A stretch of 64,000 nt of DNA from CAWKKW01 sp963850345 (lineage in GTDB: Bacteria > Acidobacteriota > Terriglobia > Terriglobales > Acidobacteriaceae), in NCBI GenBank assembly GCA_963850345.1, contig CAWKKW010000005.1, positions 372,001-436,000 of the forward strand. Direction: 5' to 3'. The translations under genes were made by a program, and so were the position numbers. This document shows positions 34,185 to 43,724 of the stretch, in pieces. A model generated the notes under the pieces. It did no database searches and was not told where the DNA came from. It saw nothing but the letters and a program-made list of their open reading frames with translations. Every line of letters starts with the position of its first letter. The first letter of the stretch is position 1.

Positions 34185-36350
34185 GTGAAAATCTCCGTCT
34201 CCACCTGCCGAACCGACACCGCGAAACTCCTCAATCCTCTGATGACGCTGGCCGTTTGGCTCGTCTGCTGGAACACTTGCTGGTGCTCTGAATCGGATCA
34301 CGAGTGGCACTTGACCACAGACGATACGAGCATCGATATCGCCGTACAGCATGGCGATATCGTCGTGACTAAGTTGGGCTCAAACCAGCCAGAGTCGAAT
34401 TGGCTAAGTAGTCCCGTTCCGGAGGTCTTACTCCCTTCTATTATCCAAAAGGGCGCGACGCGCCCAACGAAGTGGGTGTATCAAGGCTTTGATTATCAGC
34501 CGCAGTCGGGCAGGCTAGCGCTGCGGTTCCTGAACGACAATCCATCGTTGGAGCTGCAATCGATCTGGCAAGCACGCTCCGGACATGGCCCGGTCGAACA
34601 CTGGCTGACCATCGCGAATCATTCGGCTGAACCAGTCACAATTGGGCATCAGGACAGCCTTGTGCTCAATCATCTTAAAATTCCTGAACATGAGGGAATG
34701 GATGCTTGGTGGATCAAGCGCGGGGGAGGCAATGCGACGGACGAAGGCGGGACTTACGTTCGCAGCGTGAGCAAGAACAGCGAGGAAACTCTGACCAGTG
34801 ATCCAACCGAGGGTGCGAGTCCTGTACCGTGGTTAGCGCTGCAGGTGGGCACGTCAGAAGGCCTATATGTCGGCTGGGAGTTTTCCGGGATTGGCAGAAT
34901 TCACTGGAAGGGTAATGCAGATAGTTCGGCCTCCACACACGATCAGCCTCCCGGGTTAGCGCTGGAGGTTGGGAATGTGCCTGCCTTTAAGACTGACATC
35001 TTGCCCTCAGAGACGTTCTTGGTGCCCCCGGCGTTTGTAGGTTGCTATCACGGTGATATCGACGACGGCAGTTACACACTCCATCGTTTCGTGCTTGAAA
35101 AGTTAGTTCCCCACTTCCCTGCCGGATATAACCATCCGACACTCGCTTATAACTTATATCTCGACAGTGGTGGCCCGAATGCACGAGAAGAAGACGTATT
35201 GCGCAGCGCGGCCTTGGCCCGCGAACTCGGCTTCGAGACCTTTGTCGTCGACGCGATGTGGTTTCCGCAATCGGGTGACTGGCAGTGGGATCCGAAGCGA
35301 TTTCCGCACGGGTCGAAGCCGATCGAAGAATACCTGAAGTCCAATGGGATGCAGTTTGGCCTGTGGATGGCTTACACGCACGGATCAGGAGCGACCGATC
35401 CCAAGGCTCTGAACGTTACCCAGCACGCTGATTGGTTTGCCGCACCGCCCAAGCTCGATCCGGAGGGCCACATCAATTGGGACGCGGTGGTCGACTTAGG
35501 CGCGGACCCTGCGCGTGACTGGGTGAAGAAGGCCACGCAGAGCGCTGTAAAAGACTACGGAGTGAACTATTTCAAGACAGATTACACGCCGATCGTAACT
35601 CGCTGCCAACAGACGGATCATCGGCATCATTATGGGGTGGATGTTAGCTACTGGTCTGCGCTGGCTTACTACTCTGTCCAGGATTCGCTCATCGCGAGCT
35701 TCCCAAATTTGATACTGGAAGGCTGCTCGGGGTCCGGACACATTAAGGATTTCGGCGATATTCGGCGAGTGCACGTCATTGCTATGAATGACACGCTCTC
35801 GTCGCTGCCAAACCGTCAAGCCATCTACGACTCCAGCTTCGCTTTTCCCCCCTCCGTCTTGATGGACTACACCTACGAGAACTATTACGACACGGTGTCA
35901 GATGCACCTGAGCCTTACCTGTGGCGTTCGGCGATGATGAGCGAGTGGCAGATCGATCCGACACACAGTGCAAGCTGGACTGCAGAACAAAAGCAAAAGG
36001 TGAAGCGAGCCACTGAAGTGTATAAGTCATGGATCAGACCGATTCTGCAGGACGTTGAGGTACACCACATTCTCCCCAGGCCAGACGGTTATCATTGGGA
36101 CGGTCTGTTCTATTGGAGCCCCAGCCTCAAACGAGGAACGGTGTATGTCTTTCGCCCGAATAGTCCTGAAATGCAGTCGCGAGTCACTCTCAAGGGTCTT
36201 GCGCCAAACGCGAGGTATTCGGTCCGCACCGAAGATCATTCCACCCCGGATGCTGTACTCACCGGCGCTCAGCTTATGTCGGACGGATTAAGCATCAAGC
36301 TTCCTGCTAAGTATACGAGCGACCTGATCCTACTTGAGGAACAGAGATAA
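34185..36350 (+). CDS. GH36-like exported alpha-galactosidase-family enzyme A
   Basis: The 721-residue frame starts at a GTG with no Shine-Dalgarno sequence. A hydrophobic segment (LMTLAVWLVCWNTCW, residues 19-33) acts as signal peptide. A beta-sandwich N-terminal domain (to about residue 300) precedes a clan-D barrel with the substrate-binding TFVVDAMWFPQSGDWQWD, the motif MQFGLWM, the probable nucleophile Asp in YFKTDYTP, and a possible acid/base Asp in VIAMNDTLS. A small C-terminal beta domain contains YSVRTEDHSTPDAVLTGAQL. Family 36 enzymes hydrolyse alpha-galactosides or related oligosaccharides. The acid/base region is atypical, so specificity is uncertain. Convergent with GH36-like enzyme B. 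Confidence 0.82.
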   Translation: MKISVSTCRTDTAKLLNPLMTLAVWLVCWNTCWCSESDHEWHLTTDDTSIDIAVQHGDIVVTKLGSNQPESNWLSSPVPEVLLPSIIQKGATRPTKWVYQGFDYQPQSGRLALRFLNDNPSLELQSIWQARSGHGPVEHWLTIANHSAEPVTIGHQDSLVLNHLKIPEHEGMDAWWIKRGGGNATDEGGTYVRSVSKNSEETLTSDPTEGASPVPWLALQVGTSEGLYVGWEFSGIGRIHWKGNADSSASTHDQPPGLALEVGNVPAFKTDILPSETFLVPPAFVGCYHGDIDDGSYTLHRFVLEKLVPHFPAGYNHPTLAYNLYLDSGGPNAREEDVLRSAALARELGFETFVVDAMWFPQSGDWQWDPKRFPHGSKPIEEYLKSNGMQFGLWMAYTHGSGATDPKALNVTQHADWFAAPPKLDPEGHINWDAVVDLGADPARDWVKKATQSAVKDYGVNYFKTDYTPIVTRCQQTDHRHHYGVDVSYWSALAYYSVQDSLIASFPNLILEGCSGSGHIKDFGDIRRVHVIAMNDTLSSLPNRQAIYDSSFAFPPSVLMDYTYENYYDTVSDAPEPYLWRSAMMSEWQIDPTHSASWTAEQKQKVKRATEVYKSWIRPILQDVEVHHILPRPDGYHWDGLFYWSPSLKRGTVYVFRPNSPEMQSRVTLKGLAPNARYSVRTEDHSTPDAVLTGAQLMSDGLSIKLPAKYTSDLILLEEQR

Positions 36351-36410
36351 GGATCGGCTACTGAACAGGAGCTGTTCGGGATATTCGCTTTAGGGGTCCG
36401 GTTCAAGAGA

Positions 36411-36482
36411 CTAACTCCTCGTGCGAGTTAGCGTGTTACTCGCCGTCAATCCGGGACTGACCTCTTCCGAGAGGAGGCCAGT
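36411..36482. terminator. Two hairpins between convergent GH36 genes
   Basis: CTAACTC (36411-36417) pairs with GAGTTAG (36425-36431) over a seven-base loop, and 25 bases later a CCTCT/AGAGG hairpin (36461-36474) lies within a longer ACTG/CAGT pairing (36456-36482). There is no clear T-tract. In a 220-bp gap between two converging genes they are plausible weak terminators for both strands. Confidence 0.35.
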
Positions 36483-36570
36483 TCTCAACCGCAGAGTCCT
36501 TAGCAACGCGGAGGAAGCAAAGCGGCTTAAGCTCAGAACGCCTCCCCTGCTTCCGCTAGCGCTGGCCAGA

Positions 36571-38787
36571 CTACTTCTCCGTGATCACGAGCAATTCGGA
36601 AGTAAGGTTGTCATCCAGGCGTACAGGAATTCCACCTTGTAAGATCTGCGAGCCCTGCATCTCGACTGTTTTCCCTGAACCCTGAAAGCGTAGGACGTAA
36701 TTGCGCGAGAAATCGAGTCCTCTCGGCTCGACTCGGTACGTGGGGTCGCCTAACTGAGAGGTACGAAAGAGGCCGATTACGTCTGAGCGATGGGTCGGGG
36801 CGGCGTATTCAAGAACCACCCAGGGCGAAGGCTCCATCAACGGCAGCACTGGAGTGTGGTGAAAGACGAGGCTATTCGTCATGATCGGGTAGATAGTGCT
36901 TTTGTAAGTGCCTACGCCTTCGCGCATCTTGGCCCCGAGTAGAGGATTCAGTTCAGGCAACGTCGGACTAATGCCACGGAAGATTGGCCGGGACATCATG
37001 ATGGTATGCAACTGGGTGTTGAGGTCTCCATCTTCCTCCAGGCCTTCTGTCTCGGTGCCAAAGGTCCGTAACAGAATTTCAGGCGGTAAGAGCCAAGTCA
37101 TACCGTTAAGTATTTTCAAACCTCGAGGTGCACGAAGCCAATCGGATAACTCCGTGTTCTCAAAGCGCTGCATGATTCCATAGTCGAGTCGACCGCCGCC
37201 TCCCGCGCAGTTTTGAAAAATCACATTGGGAAATCGCTTGCGAAGGTGATCGAAGATCGCATAGAGCGCCTCTACGTGTCGCCACTCGGTATTTTCAAGG
37301 AACCCGTCTTTTGTGCGATTGCCACCCTCCTCGACCGAGTTGTTGTAGTCGATTCGGAAGATATCAAGGTCATACCGCTGGATAAGACGGGCTATCTCAG
37401 ACTCAGCCCAGGCAGATACTTCTGGATTGGCAAAGTCGAGGTGTCGCCCATTGGCTACAGGCTGGCCATTTCGGGTTAAGATCCAATCCGGATGTTGCTG
37501 GCGCAACTTAGCGGATGCGCCAACACTCTCAATCTCGACCCAAAGCCCAAAGAGCATGCCCTTCTTTTTCGCGTACTGACGGACGGGGGTGAGGTCGTTG
37601 GGTAACCATGATCCTGCGTACCAGTCACCGGCGTTCTTCCACCAGACGTTTGGGTCAGGTCCGTTCCAACCTGCATCGATAACGAACGTGTCTGCCCCGA
37701 TGGAAGAAGCAATATCGATTTCACGTTTCAGACCCTCTTCGGACTCATGGTCGACGATATACCCGCGGTGGTTTGCTTCGACCAGTGAGCGGCGTGCCGC
37801 ACTCGGAGCAGTGGGAAGCACGAAGTTCCGCACGTGATGGTGAAGCGTTTGCACTACCTGGTCGAGGTCGCCGTGCATGAGCAACAGATGGGTCTCCGGA
37901 CTGCGGACGGTCTCGCCGGGTTCGATCACTCGCAACACAGGATCAGCCGCTGCGGGACCAAGATCAAAGAACAGGCGAGCATCGTCTTTCGGTTCGTTGC
38001 GTGACGCCTGGACGTGCATCGTCCAATTGCCGCTCCAGGCAAGGGAGGCGACAAACCACTCGCCAGAAGCACGGTTCCGAGCAAAGAATGTTGGATGACC
38101 CCAGCCAGACTTGCCCCGCGTGCCCGAGGCGGCGACGGTCCCATTAGTAACCGGATGAAACTCCCACGCACCCTCGTGACCCCACTCTTCGTATCGCGCC
38201 GTGGCTACCTCAAAGGGTGACTCATTTCCCACTCGCTCCTTTACGCCGGGCGTGTCCCAGAGAGGACCAGACCAGGGGGACAGCGATGTAATCGATGTAG
38301 GCTTCGTTCCGGTGTTGGTGATGTCAAGCCAGCGAACCATGACCGAATCGCCGTGGATCAGTGTGTTCAGCTTGACGGTGATAGGCCGAGTGTTGCTCTT
38401 CAGTTCGATGGTCAGCAGACGGCCCTCGGGCGTCGTTCGGCTTTGGTTAGCACCGACCCATTGCCAGCTTCCGGCAAGGCTTTGACCCTCAATGCCGAGC
38501 TGAAACGAATCCATCGGCTCGCCTTGCCTTTGCTGACTCTGACCCTCCAGGTGAACGTCGGGCTTGATTTGACCCGAAGACGTCCAGTAGCGGTTCACCC
38601 ATCGTCCCTGAAAGAGTTCTTCGTCACAAACCATCAGCCCGGAACTGAGGCGCACCCCAGGCGTGGCGCCCGTGCGTACGGAAAAATCTTGTACCGTTTG
38701 AGATTGGCAGTTTGGAACCACCAGACCGATGACTAACATCAGTACAAACGAACCGCTCATCCTTCGAATGGCCAAGTACTTGGTCAC
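36571..38787 (-). CDS. GH36-like exported alpha-galactosidase-family enzyme B
   Basis: A GTG at 38787 with AGAGGG eight bases upstream gives a good signal peptide (MTKYLAIRRMSGSFVLMLVI), better than the TTG at 38832 or the ATG at 38760. The 738-residue enzyme shows classic family 36 motifs: TFVIDAGWNG (substrate Asp), GMLFGLWVEIE, the nucleophile Asp in DIFRIDYNN, FQNCAGGGGRLDYGIM, and the acid/base Asp in TELSDWLRAP. It most likely removes alpha-galactosyl groups from an oligosaccharide in the periplasm. Its promoter (about 38892) carries the shared bipartite box, so it should be co-regulated with enzymes A and C. The divergent neighbour is the second RhaT-type permease. Confidence 0.88.
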   Translation of the reverse strand: MTKYLAIRRMSGSFVLMLVIGLVVPNCQSQTVQDFSVRTGATPGVRLSSGLMVCDEELFQGRWVNRYWTSSGQIKPDVHLEGQSQQRQGEPMDSFQLGIEGQSLAGSWQWVGANQSRTTPEGRLLTIELKSNTRPITVKLNTLIHGDSVMVRWLDITNTGTKPTSITSLSPWSGPLWDTPGVKERVGNESPFEVATARYEEWGHEGAWEFHPVTNGTVAASGTRGKSGWGHPTFFARNRASGEWFVASLAWSGNWTMHVQASRNEPKDDARLFFDLGPAAADPVLRVIEPGETVRSPETHLLLMHGDLDQVVQTLHHHVRNFVLPTAPSAARRSLVEANHRGYIVDHESEEGLKREIDIASSIGADTFVIDAGWNGPDPNVWWKNAGDWYAGSWLPNDLTPVRQYAKKKGMLFGLWVEIESVGASAKLRQQHPDWILTRNGQPVANGRHLDFANPEVSAWAESEIARLIQRYDLDIFRIDYNNSVEEGGNRTKDGFLENTEWRHVEALYAIFDHLRKRFPNVIFQNCAGGGGRLDYGIMQRFENTELSDWLRAPRGLKILNGMTWLLPPEILLRTFGTETEGLEEDGDLNTQLHTIMMSRPIFRGISPTLPELNPLLGAKMREGVGTYKSTIYPIMTNSLVFHHTPVLPLMEPSPWVVLEYAAPTHRSDVIGLFRTSQLGDPTYRVEPRGLDFSRNYVLRFQGSGKTVEMQGSQILQGGIPVRLDDNLTSELLVITEK

Positions 38788-38882
38788 GTATGCATCCCTC
38801 TGTGGCTTTTTGGTGTTTCGGGCTCTCAGCAACTCGCTAAGGTGTGAAGTCCGGCAACAGACTACGACGGCATCTTACTCTT

Positions 38883-38960
38883 GCTAGAGACATCATTGTC
38901 AACAGATGAGTCAACGAGTGCCCTTGATCGTGCCTCGTCTGTCTTCATTATTGTTGACAA
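38883..38960. promoter_or_regulatory. Divergent operator region B (GH36 enzyme B / permease)
   Basis: Reading the minus strand towards GH36 enzyme B, TCGTTGAC, five bases, then TGTTGACA (38896-38903) reproduces the bipartite box; its TTGACA is a -35, with TAAGAT 19 bases later as a possible -10. Reading the plus strand towards the permease at 39031, a single symmetric TTGTTGACAA (38951-38960) contains another TTGACA; the expected -10 region is poor. One regulator could thus control both directions. Confidence 0.6.
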
Positions 38961-39030
38961 CTCTGCAACCGAAACAGAAGATGGTCACTCCGTCGGTTAC
39001 TCAGCTGGCGGAGTTGCGAGGAAAGCGTAG

Positions 39031-40038
39031 ATGCAAACGGAGCTGGGCATATTGTTAGCAGTTTTTGGCGGAGTGATGGTGGGCAACTGCATGCTCCCGC
39101 TGAAATACATGCGCAAGTGGCATTGGGAGAATGTGTGGATCGTGTTTTCCCTGGTAGCTCTGGTGTTCATGCCGTGGGCGATCGCCTTCCTACGCGTTCA
39201 CAATCTGCTTGCCGTGTATGCCAGTGTGGGACGGCGCGCCTTTCTGTTGCCATTCCTCTTCGGCGCTGGTTGGGGCATCGCCCAAGTTCTGTTTGGCCTT
39301 GCTGTCATCCGGATTGGAATGGCGCTCTCGTTTGCCATCACGATCGGTCTGAGCGCGGCTCTTGGCAGCCTGGTACCAATCTTGCTGAAGCAGCCGGCAT
39401 TTCTGACATCGGGCCGTGGCCTGGTGTTACTCGCAGGCATGGTCCTGATGCTGACCGGTGTCGTCATCTGCAGTTGGGCGGGCCGCCGAAGAGAGTTAGA
39501 ACAAACAAAGGACGTTGCAGGATCTGGAACTCGACCTTTTATGAGCGGACTTCTCTTTGCCTTCGGTGCAGGCTTGCTCGCGCCGATGCTGAACTACGCT
39601 CTTGCGTTTGGTGACACTCTGATAGCCGCGGCACTTCGCCAGCAGACGGCCCATGTTGACGCTCCCTATGCAGTATGGCCGATCGCTCTCGCGGGCGGAG
39701 CCATTCCGAATCTTATCTACTCCCTCTGGCTCGTACAACGTAACCGAAGCTGGGCAAATTTCACTCCAGTCTGGCCCGAGATCACGTTAGGTGCAATCAT
39801 GGGTGGTCTGTGGATGGGCTCCGTTGCTATCTACGGCTCGGCGACCACTCTGCTCGGAGTGCTGGGAGCATCCATAGGATGGAGCATCTACCAGATCTGC
39901 ATCATCTTTACCGCCAACATATCGGGATGGATGGCCGGAGAATGGAAGGGTGTGAGGCTGCAATCCAAACTTGCCTTGTGGGGCGGCCTGATCGTTCTCG
40001 GTACGGCGACGATCGCCATCACTTACGGCAATCACTAG
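39031..40038 (+). CDS. RhaT-type sugar/proton symporter (second copy)
   Basis: GCGAGGAAAGCGTAG precedes the ATG. The 335-residue protein has ten predicted membrane helices and the same landmarks as the 19.9-kb copy: CMLPLKYMRKWHWENVWIVF, GAGWGIAQVLFGLAVIRIGM, and a C-terminal GWMAGEWKGVRLQSKLALWG. The two are clearly paralogous but not recent copies. Placed divergently from GH36 enzyme B and under the same type of operator, it probably imports the monosaccharide released by the GH36 enzymes (galactose or a related sugar) rather than L-rhamnose. Confidence 0.88.
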   Translation: MQTELGILLAVFGGVMVGNCMLPLKYMRKWHWENVWIVFSLVALVFMPWAIAFLRVHNLLAVYASVGRRAFLLPFLFGAGWGIAQVLFGLAVIRIGMALSFAITIGLSAALGSLVPILLKQPAFLTSGRGLVLLAGMVLMLTGVVICSWAGRRRELEQTKDVAGSGTRPFMSGLLFAFGAGLLAPMLNYALAFGDTLIAAALRQQTAHVDAPYAVWPIALAGGAIPNLIYSLWLVQRNRSWANFTPVWPEITLGAIMGGLWMGSVAIYGSATTLLGVLGASIGWSIYQICIIFTANISGWMAGEWKGVRLQSKLALWGGLIVLGTATIAITYGNH

Positions 40039-40133
40039 GTTCCTGTCTGTAGCCTTGGCTTGGGCGCACGTCGCGGGTAGGCACACGACTTTCGGCTACG
40101 GATCTATTGTGGCGCTACGTCGGCTGCGGCGGA

Positions 40134-41951
40134 TTATCGCTTGGAGTTAGCGGCGGCTGATAACTTTGGGTTCCCTTCTAGACATTTGAAGATCTCATTC
40201 ACCGGCACGTCTATGAAGCGATCCACGTGATCTGACGGCCAGTGAATCTCAATTGCGTCAATTCGCGTTGCCTTGCCGAGACCGAAATGTATCCGCAGGT
40301 CGCTTTGCGAGTAGAAGCTGCCGCCGCTGCGGACTTCGTCGATCTGGCGATGAGCTCCGGTTGTACAGGTCACCCGCGCGCCGATCGCAGTTCGATTGGA
40401 TTTGGTTCCAACCAGCTTGAGGGTGATCCAGTTGTTGCCGGCGTGCGAGGTGCAATGAAGTAGCTGCGGGACGGCATTGATTGGATTGACGAGGACATCG
40501 ATCAGACCATCGTTATCAAAGTCGCCGAAGGCACACGCTCGCGCGCTGATTGGATTGGTGATTCCCGAACCGGCGACTGCGGAAACGTCGCGAAACTTCC
40601 CGCCGCCCACATTTTCATACAGCACTTTCTGCTGCTTGTAATGAGTGCCGTTATGTATTCCATCGATTTCGGGGTAGACATGACCGTTGACGTATAAGAT
40701 GTCGGGCCAGCCGTCGTTATTGGCGTCAAAGAATCCTGCGCCCCATCCAAGCAGCTGCGAATGTGTGCCAATGCCCGCGCTGTGGGTGCTGTCTTCAAAC
40801 GACCTTTTGCCGTCGTTATGATAGAGGTTGGGCAAATCGTCAGAGAAATTCGTCTTGAAGACGTCAAGCCATCCATCGCAATCGTAGTCTCCCGCGGAGA
40901 CGCCCATGCCGGATTGGTTTCGACCGTCTCGACTGGTTGCGACTCCCGACTCCAGGCCGCCTTCCGTGAAGGTGCCGTCACCGTTATTCCAAAACATAAA
41001 GCTCATCTCGCTGTCGTTAGCCACATAGATATCTGGCCAGCTATCGTTGTCGAAATCCGCGACAAGAACGCCCAAACCGTAACTCGCGGGAGCTTTACTG
41101 ATTCCGCTTTTCTCGGTGACGTCAACAAAGGTTCCGTCGCCGTTGTTGTGGTAGAGATGACTTTTGGCACGGGGCAGGCCCTGGGGGCCACAGTTGATCG
41201 GCATCCCCTGAAACACACAAGACCCTGTGCCGGGCAATGGTGCTGTTGCCAGGTCGAATTCGATGTAGTTACTCACAAAGAGATCCAGGTGACCATCTTT
41301 GTTGTAGTCGAGAAATGCGCAGCCTGAACCCCAGTGCCTTCCCTTAAGCAGGAGACCGGCTTTTTCTGTCACATCGGTAAAGGTGCCATCGCCATTGTTA
41401 TGGTAGAGAACATTCTGTCCCCAATAGGTCACGAAGAGATCGTCGTAGCCATCGTTGTCGTAATCTCCGACGCATACACCCTGCCCCCAACCATATCGAG
41501 TAAGACCGGCCTGGTGAGTGATGTCGGTAAAAGTGCCGTCGCGATTATTCCGGAGCAGTCGGTTGGAATTTTTCTCGGAACTGGAGGAATCAATCCTGGC
41601 GCCGTTCACGAGGAAGATGTCGATCCAACCATCATTGTCATAGTCAATGAACGCAGCTCCGCAACCGGTCGTCTCAAGAATGTATTTGTTGCTCGAGGTG
41701 CCTCCGTAGACTGTGATTCCGGTGATTCCAGCTGTCGCGGCGATGTCTTCAAATTGCGATGAGAAGTCGCCCTGGAAGTTGGCCCCAGCAGCGAATCGTC
41801 CTGGGATGGCGGCGGCCGCTCCCATGGTGAGCAGGTCGCGCATGAAATCGCGTCTTGTACTTCGGAGGCTACTGTCGTTAGGTAGGTCGAGGATCCTGGG
41901 CTTCATCTGTAAGTGGTCTGACTCTTCGGAGTAGGCTGGCCTCATCTGCAT
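40134..41951 (-). CDS. CRTAC1-type FG-GAP / ASPIC-UnbV protein, Tat-exported (module II)
   Basis: The 605-residue protein has a twin-arginine signal (STRRDFMRDLLTMG) near residue 31-44, so it is exported folded. About eight FG-GAP/VCBS blades with calcium-loop motifs follow (DYDNDGWIDIFLVNGA, DYDNDGYDDLFVTYWG, DYNKDGHLDLFVSNY, DFDNDSWPDIYVAND, DFDNDGLIDVLVNP), then an ASPIC/UnbV domain (AIGARVTCTTGAHRQIDEVR ... IHFGLGKATRIDAIEIHWPS). Two possible starts (41951 and 41906) both have weak ribosome sites. It is the last gene of the receptor-TPR-ASPIC operon and the counterpart of the 28.7-kb gene. The role is unknown; a surface-exposed calcium-bound propeller that assists the receptor is a reasonable guess. 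Confidence 0.88.
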   Translation of the reverse strand: MQMRPAYSEESDHLQMKPRILDLPNDSSLRSTRRDFMRDLLTMGAAAAIPGRFAAGANFQGDFSSQFEDIAATAGITGITVYGGTSSNKYILETTGCGAAFIDYDNDGWIDIFLVNGARIDSSSSEKNSNRLLRNNRDGTFTDITHQAGLTRYGWGQGVCVGDYDNDGYDDLFVTYWGQNVLYHNNGDGTFTDVTEKAGLLLKGRHWGSGCAFLDYNKDGHLDLFVSNYIEFDLATAPLPGTGSCVFQGMPINCGPQGLPRAKSHLYHNNGDGTFVDVTEKSGISKAPASYGLGVLVADFDNDSWPDIYVANDSEMSFMFWNNGDGTFTEGGLESGVATSRDGRNQSGMGVSAGDYDCDGWLDVFKTNFSDDLPNLYHNDGKRSFEDSTHSAGIGTHSQLLGWGAGFFDANNDGWPDILYVNGHVYPEIDGIHNGTHYKQQKVLYENVGGGKFRDVSAVAGSGITNPISARACAFGDFDNDGLIDVLVNPINAVPQLLHCTSHAGNNWITLKLVGTKSNRTAIGARVTCTTGAHRQIDEVRSGGSFYSQSDLRIHFGLGKATRIDAIEIHWPSDHVDRFIDVPVNEIFKCLEGNPKLSAAANSKR

Positions 41952-42098
41952 GCTGAACGCGAGCGATACTCTCGGCTGGCATCATAAAGGTTTCCGCGCT
42001 CCGCATCACAACGGCAGGTGGTACAGCTCACGAGCGTCCCTCGCCCATTCTGGAGAGAGCAAACTCTTTAAGTGGGAGGAAAAGAGATTGCACCGGAC

Positions 42099-43724
42099 CT
42101 ACTTTGTCGCAACGTTGGCGTTGCATGATCCGAGTTGCTGGGCCTGTTGTAACTCGGATCGTCCACGTTCCGTTTGTCCGGACTGCATCAACGCATCTGC
42201 CAGCTGACACATCGCCGCTACATGCCCTGGTCTGAGATCGAGCACTGTCTGGAATTCCACTGCGGCTCCATTCCAGTCTCGCTGCTTTGCGAGAGAAACA
42301 CCTGCATTGAAATGGATATCGGGATTGTTCGGAGACGCCGTTTCGGCCGCGTGGAAAGCGCGATTTGCTTCGGGCCAATTTTGCTTAGCGCTCTGCGCGA
42401 TACCCATGTAGTGGTTCGCATCCGCAAACTCGGGATCGGACGTGAGAGCGGCTTGAAGAGATTCAATCGCCGGGTCGACTTGAGCCTTTTTTAGCAGATC
42501 GATTGCGATGTTGGTCTTGAGGATTGCTTCGGTTCGGCGTGACGCAGCGTCAGCAACTTCACGCGATCGGCGGTACACCTCGGCTGCGCCGCTTTGATCG
42601 CCACTCTTGCGTAGAACTGCGCCGAGCGCGTTTAACACCTCACGCCGATTCGGCTGGAGGCGAGAGGCCTCCTGGAGTTGTGCGATCGCTTCAGTCGGGA
42701 ACTTCTCTGATAGCAGCGTACCGAGGCTGAGCCGGTAATCCACGTCTTTCGGATTGAGCTCAACAGCTTTTCTGTAATGCTGAATGGCACCGTCGCTATC
42801 GCCGGTTTGAGAAAGAATGTCGCCATAGTAGAACTGGGCACGAGCGAGATTCGGATCCAGTTGAACCGCTGTCGAGGCCTCTTTCAACGCCTCCGGCAGC
42901 CGGTCCATGCGCTTGAGAGTGAAGGCAAGGTCCGCATGCGCATCCGCCGAATTTGGAATGATGCTCAGTGCCTTTCTGTATTCGTTACTCGCGGCAGGCA
43001 GATCGCCCTTGTCGCGCATCGCCTGCGCGAGATTCAACATTCCTGAAGTGAACTTCGGATCTGCAGAAACGGCGCCCTGGAATTCACGAATTGCTCCGTC
43101 GAGATCTCCGGCCTGATCGAGCGCGACTCCCAGATTATTGTGGGCTTCTGCGGATGCGGGGCTGAGCGCAACGACATGACGAAACTGATCTACCGCCCCC
43201 TGGATGTTGCCTTGGTCGGAGTAAAGCATGCCGAGTTGCGTACGCGCTGCATACATTTCAGGTCGCAGCTGAATTGCTCTCTCGAGCATTTCGACAGCGG
43301 CGCCCACGTTACCTTGCGCGGTAAGTGCATTGCCCGATTCAAACAGAGCCTCTGGAAACTCCGGGCGCAACGAGATGGCGGTCTGAAAGTTTTCGATCGC
43401 GGCGGGATACTGCTCCTGAATTGATAGCGCGGTGCCCATGTTGTAGAAGGCATCAGGGTAATGCGGATCGAGCTGTATGGCTTTTTGAAACTCGGCGATC
43501 CCCTGGTCAAGTGAGCCATGGCGGGCGAGGGCATAGCCGTAGTAATTGTGGGCAACAGCAGATTCGGGAGCCGCTTCCACCGCGCGCTTGAGCAAGACGA
43601 GCGAACGTTGTACGTCGCCCTTGCTAAGAAGATTCACTCCTGCTGCAAGTGAATCTGGTTGCGGCTGCTGCGCCAAAGCGCAGCAGCTCACCAGGAGCAA
43701 TAGCAGAAGGAGCCGATTGATCAT
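42099..43724 (-). CDS. TPR-repeat protein (module II)
   Basis: The ATG at 43724 overlaps the receptor stop as TGATG, so it is translationally coupled to the receptor. The 541-residue product has a signal peptide (MINRLLLLLLLVSCCALAQQ) and about fourteen TPR units filling the rest (e.g. SAVAHNYYGYALARHGSLDQ, PDAFYNMGTALSIQEQYPAA, ARAQFYYGDILSQTGDSDGA). It should lie in the periplasm, possibly attached through the CC pair near residue 14. Strict coupling to a TonB receptor argues that the two proteins work together in fixed ratio. The 30.4-kb gene is its counterpart in module I. Confidence 0.88.
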   Translation of the reverse strand: MINRLLLLLLLVSCCALAQQPQPDSLAAGVNLLSKGDVQRSLVLLKRAVEAAPESAVAHNYYGYALARHGSLDQGIAEFQKAIQLDPHYPDAFYNMGTALSIQEQYPAAIENFQTAISLRPEFPEALFESGNALTAQGNVGAAVEMLERAIQLRPEMYAARTQLGMLYSDQGNIQGAVDQFRHVVALSPASAEAHNNLGVALDQAGDLDGAIREFQGAVSADPKFTSGMLNLAQAMRDKGDLPAASNEYRKALSIIPNSADAHADLAFTLKRMDRLPEALKEASTAVQLDPNLARAQFYYGDILSQTGDSDGAIQHYRKAVELNPKDVDYRLSLGTLLSEKFPTEAIAQLQEASRLQPNRREVLNALGAVLRKSGDQSGAAEVYRRSREVADAASRRTEAILKTNIAIDLLKKAQVDPAIESLQAALTSDPEFADANHYMGIAQSAKQNWPEANRAFHAAETASPNNPDIHFNAGVSLAKQRDWNGAAVEFQTVLDLRPGHVAAMCQLADALMQSGQTERGRSELQQAQQLGSCNANVATK

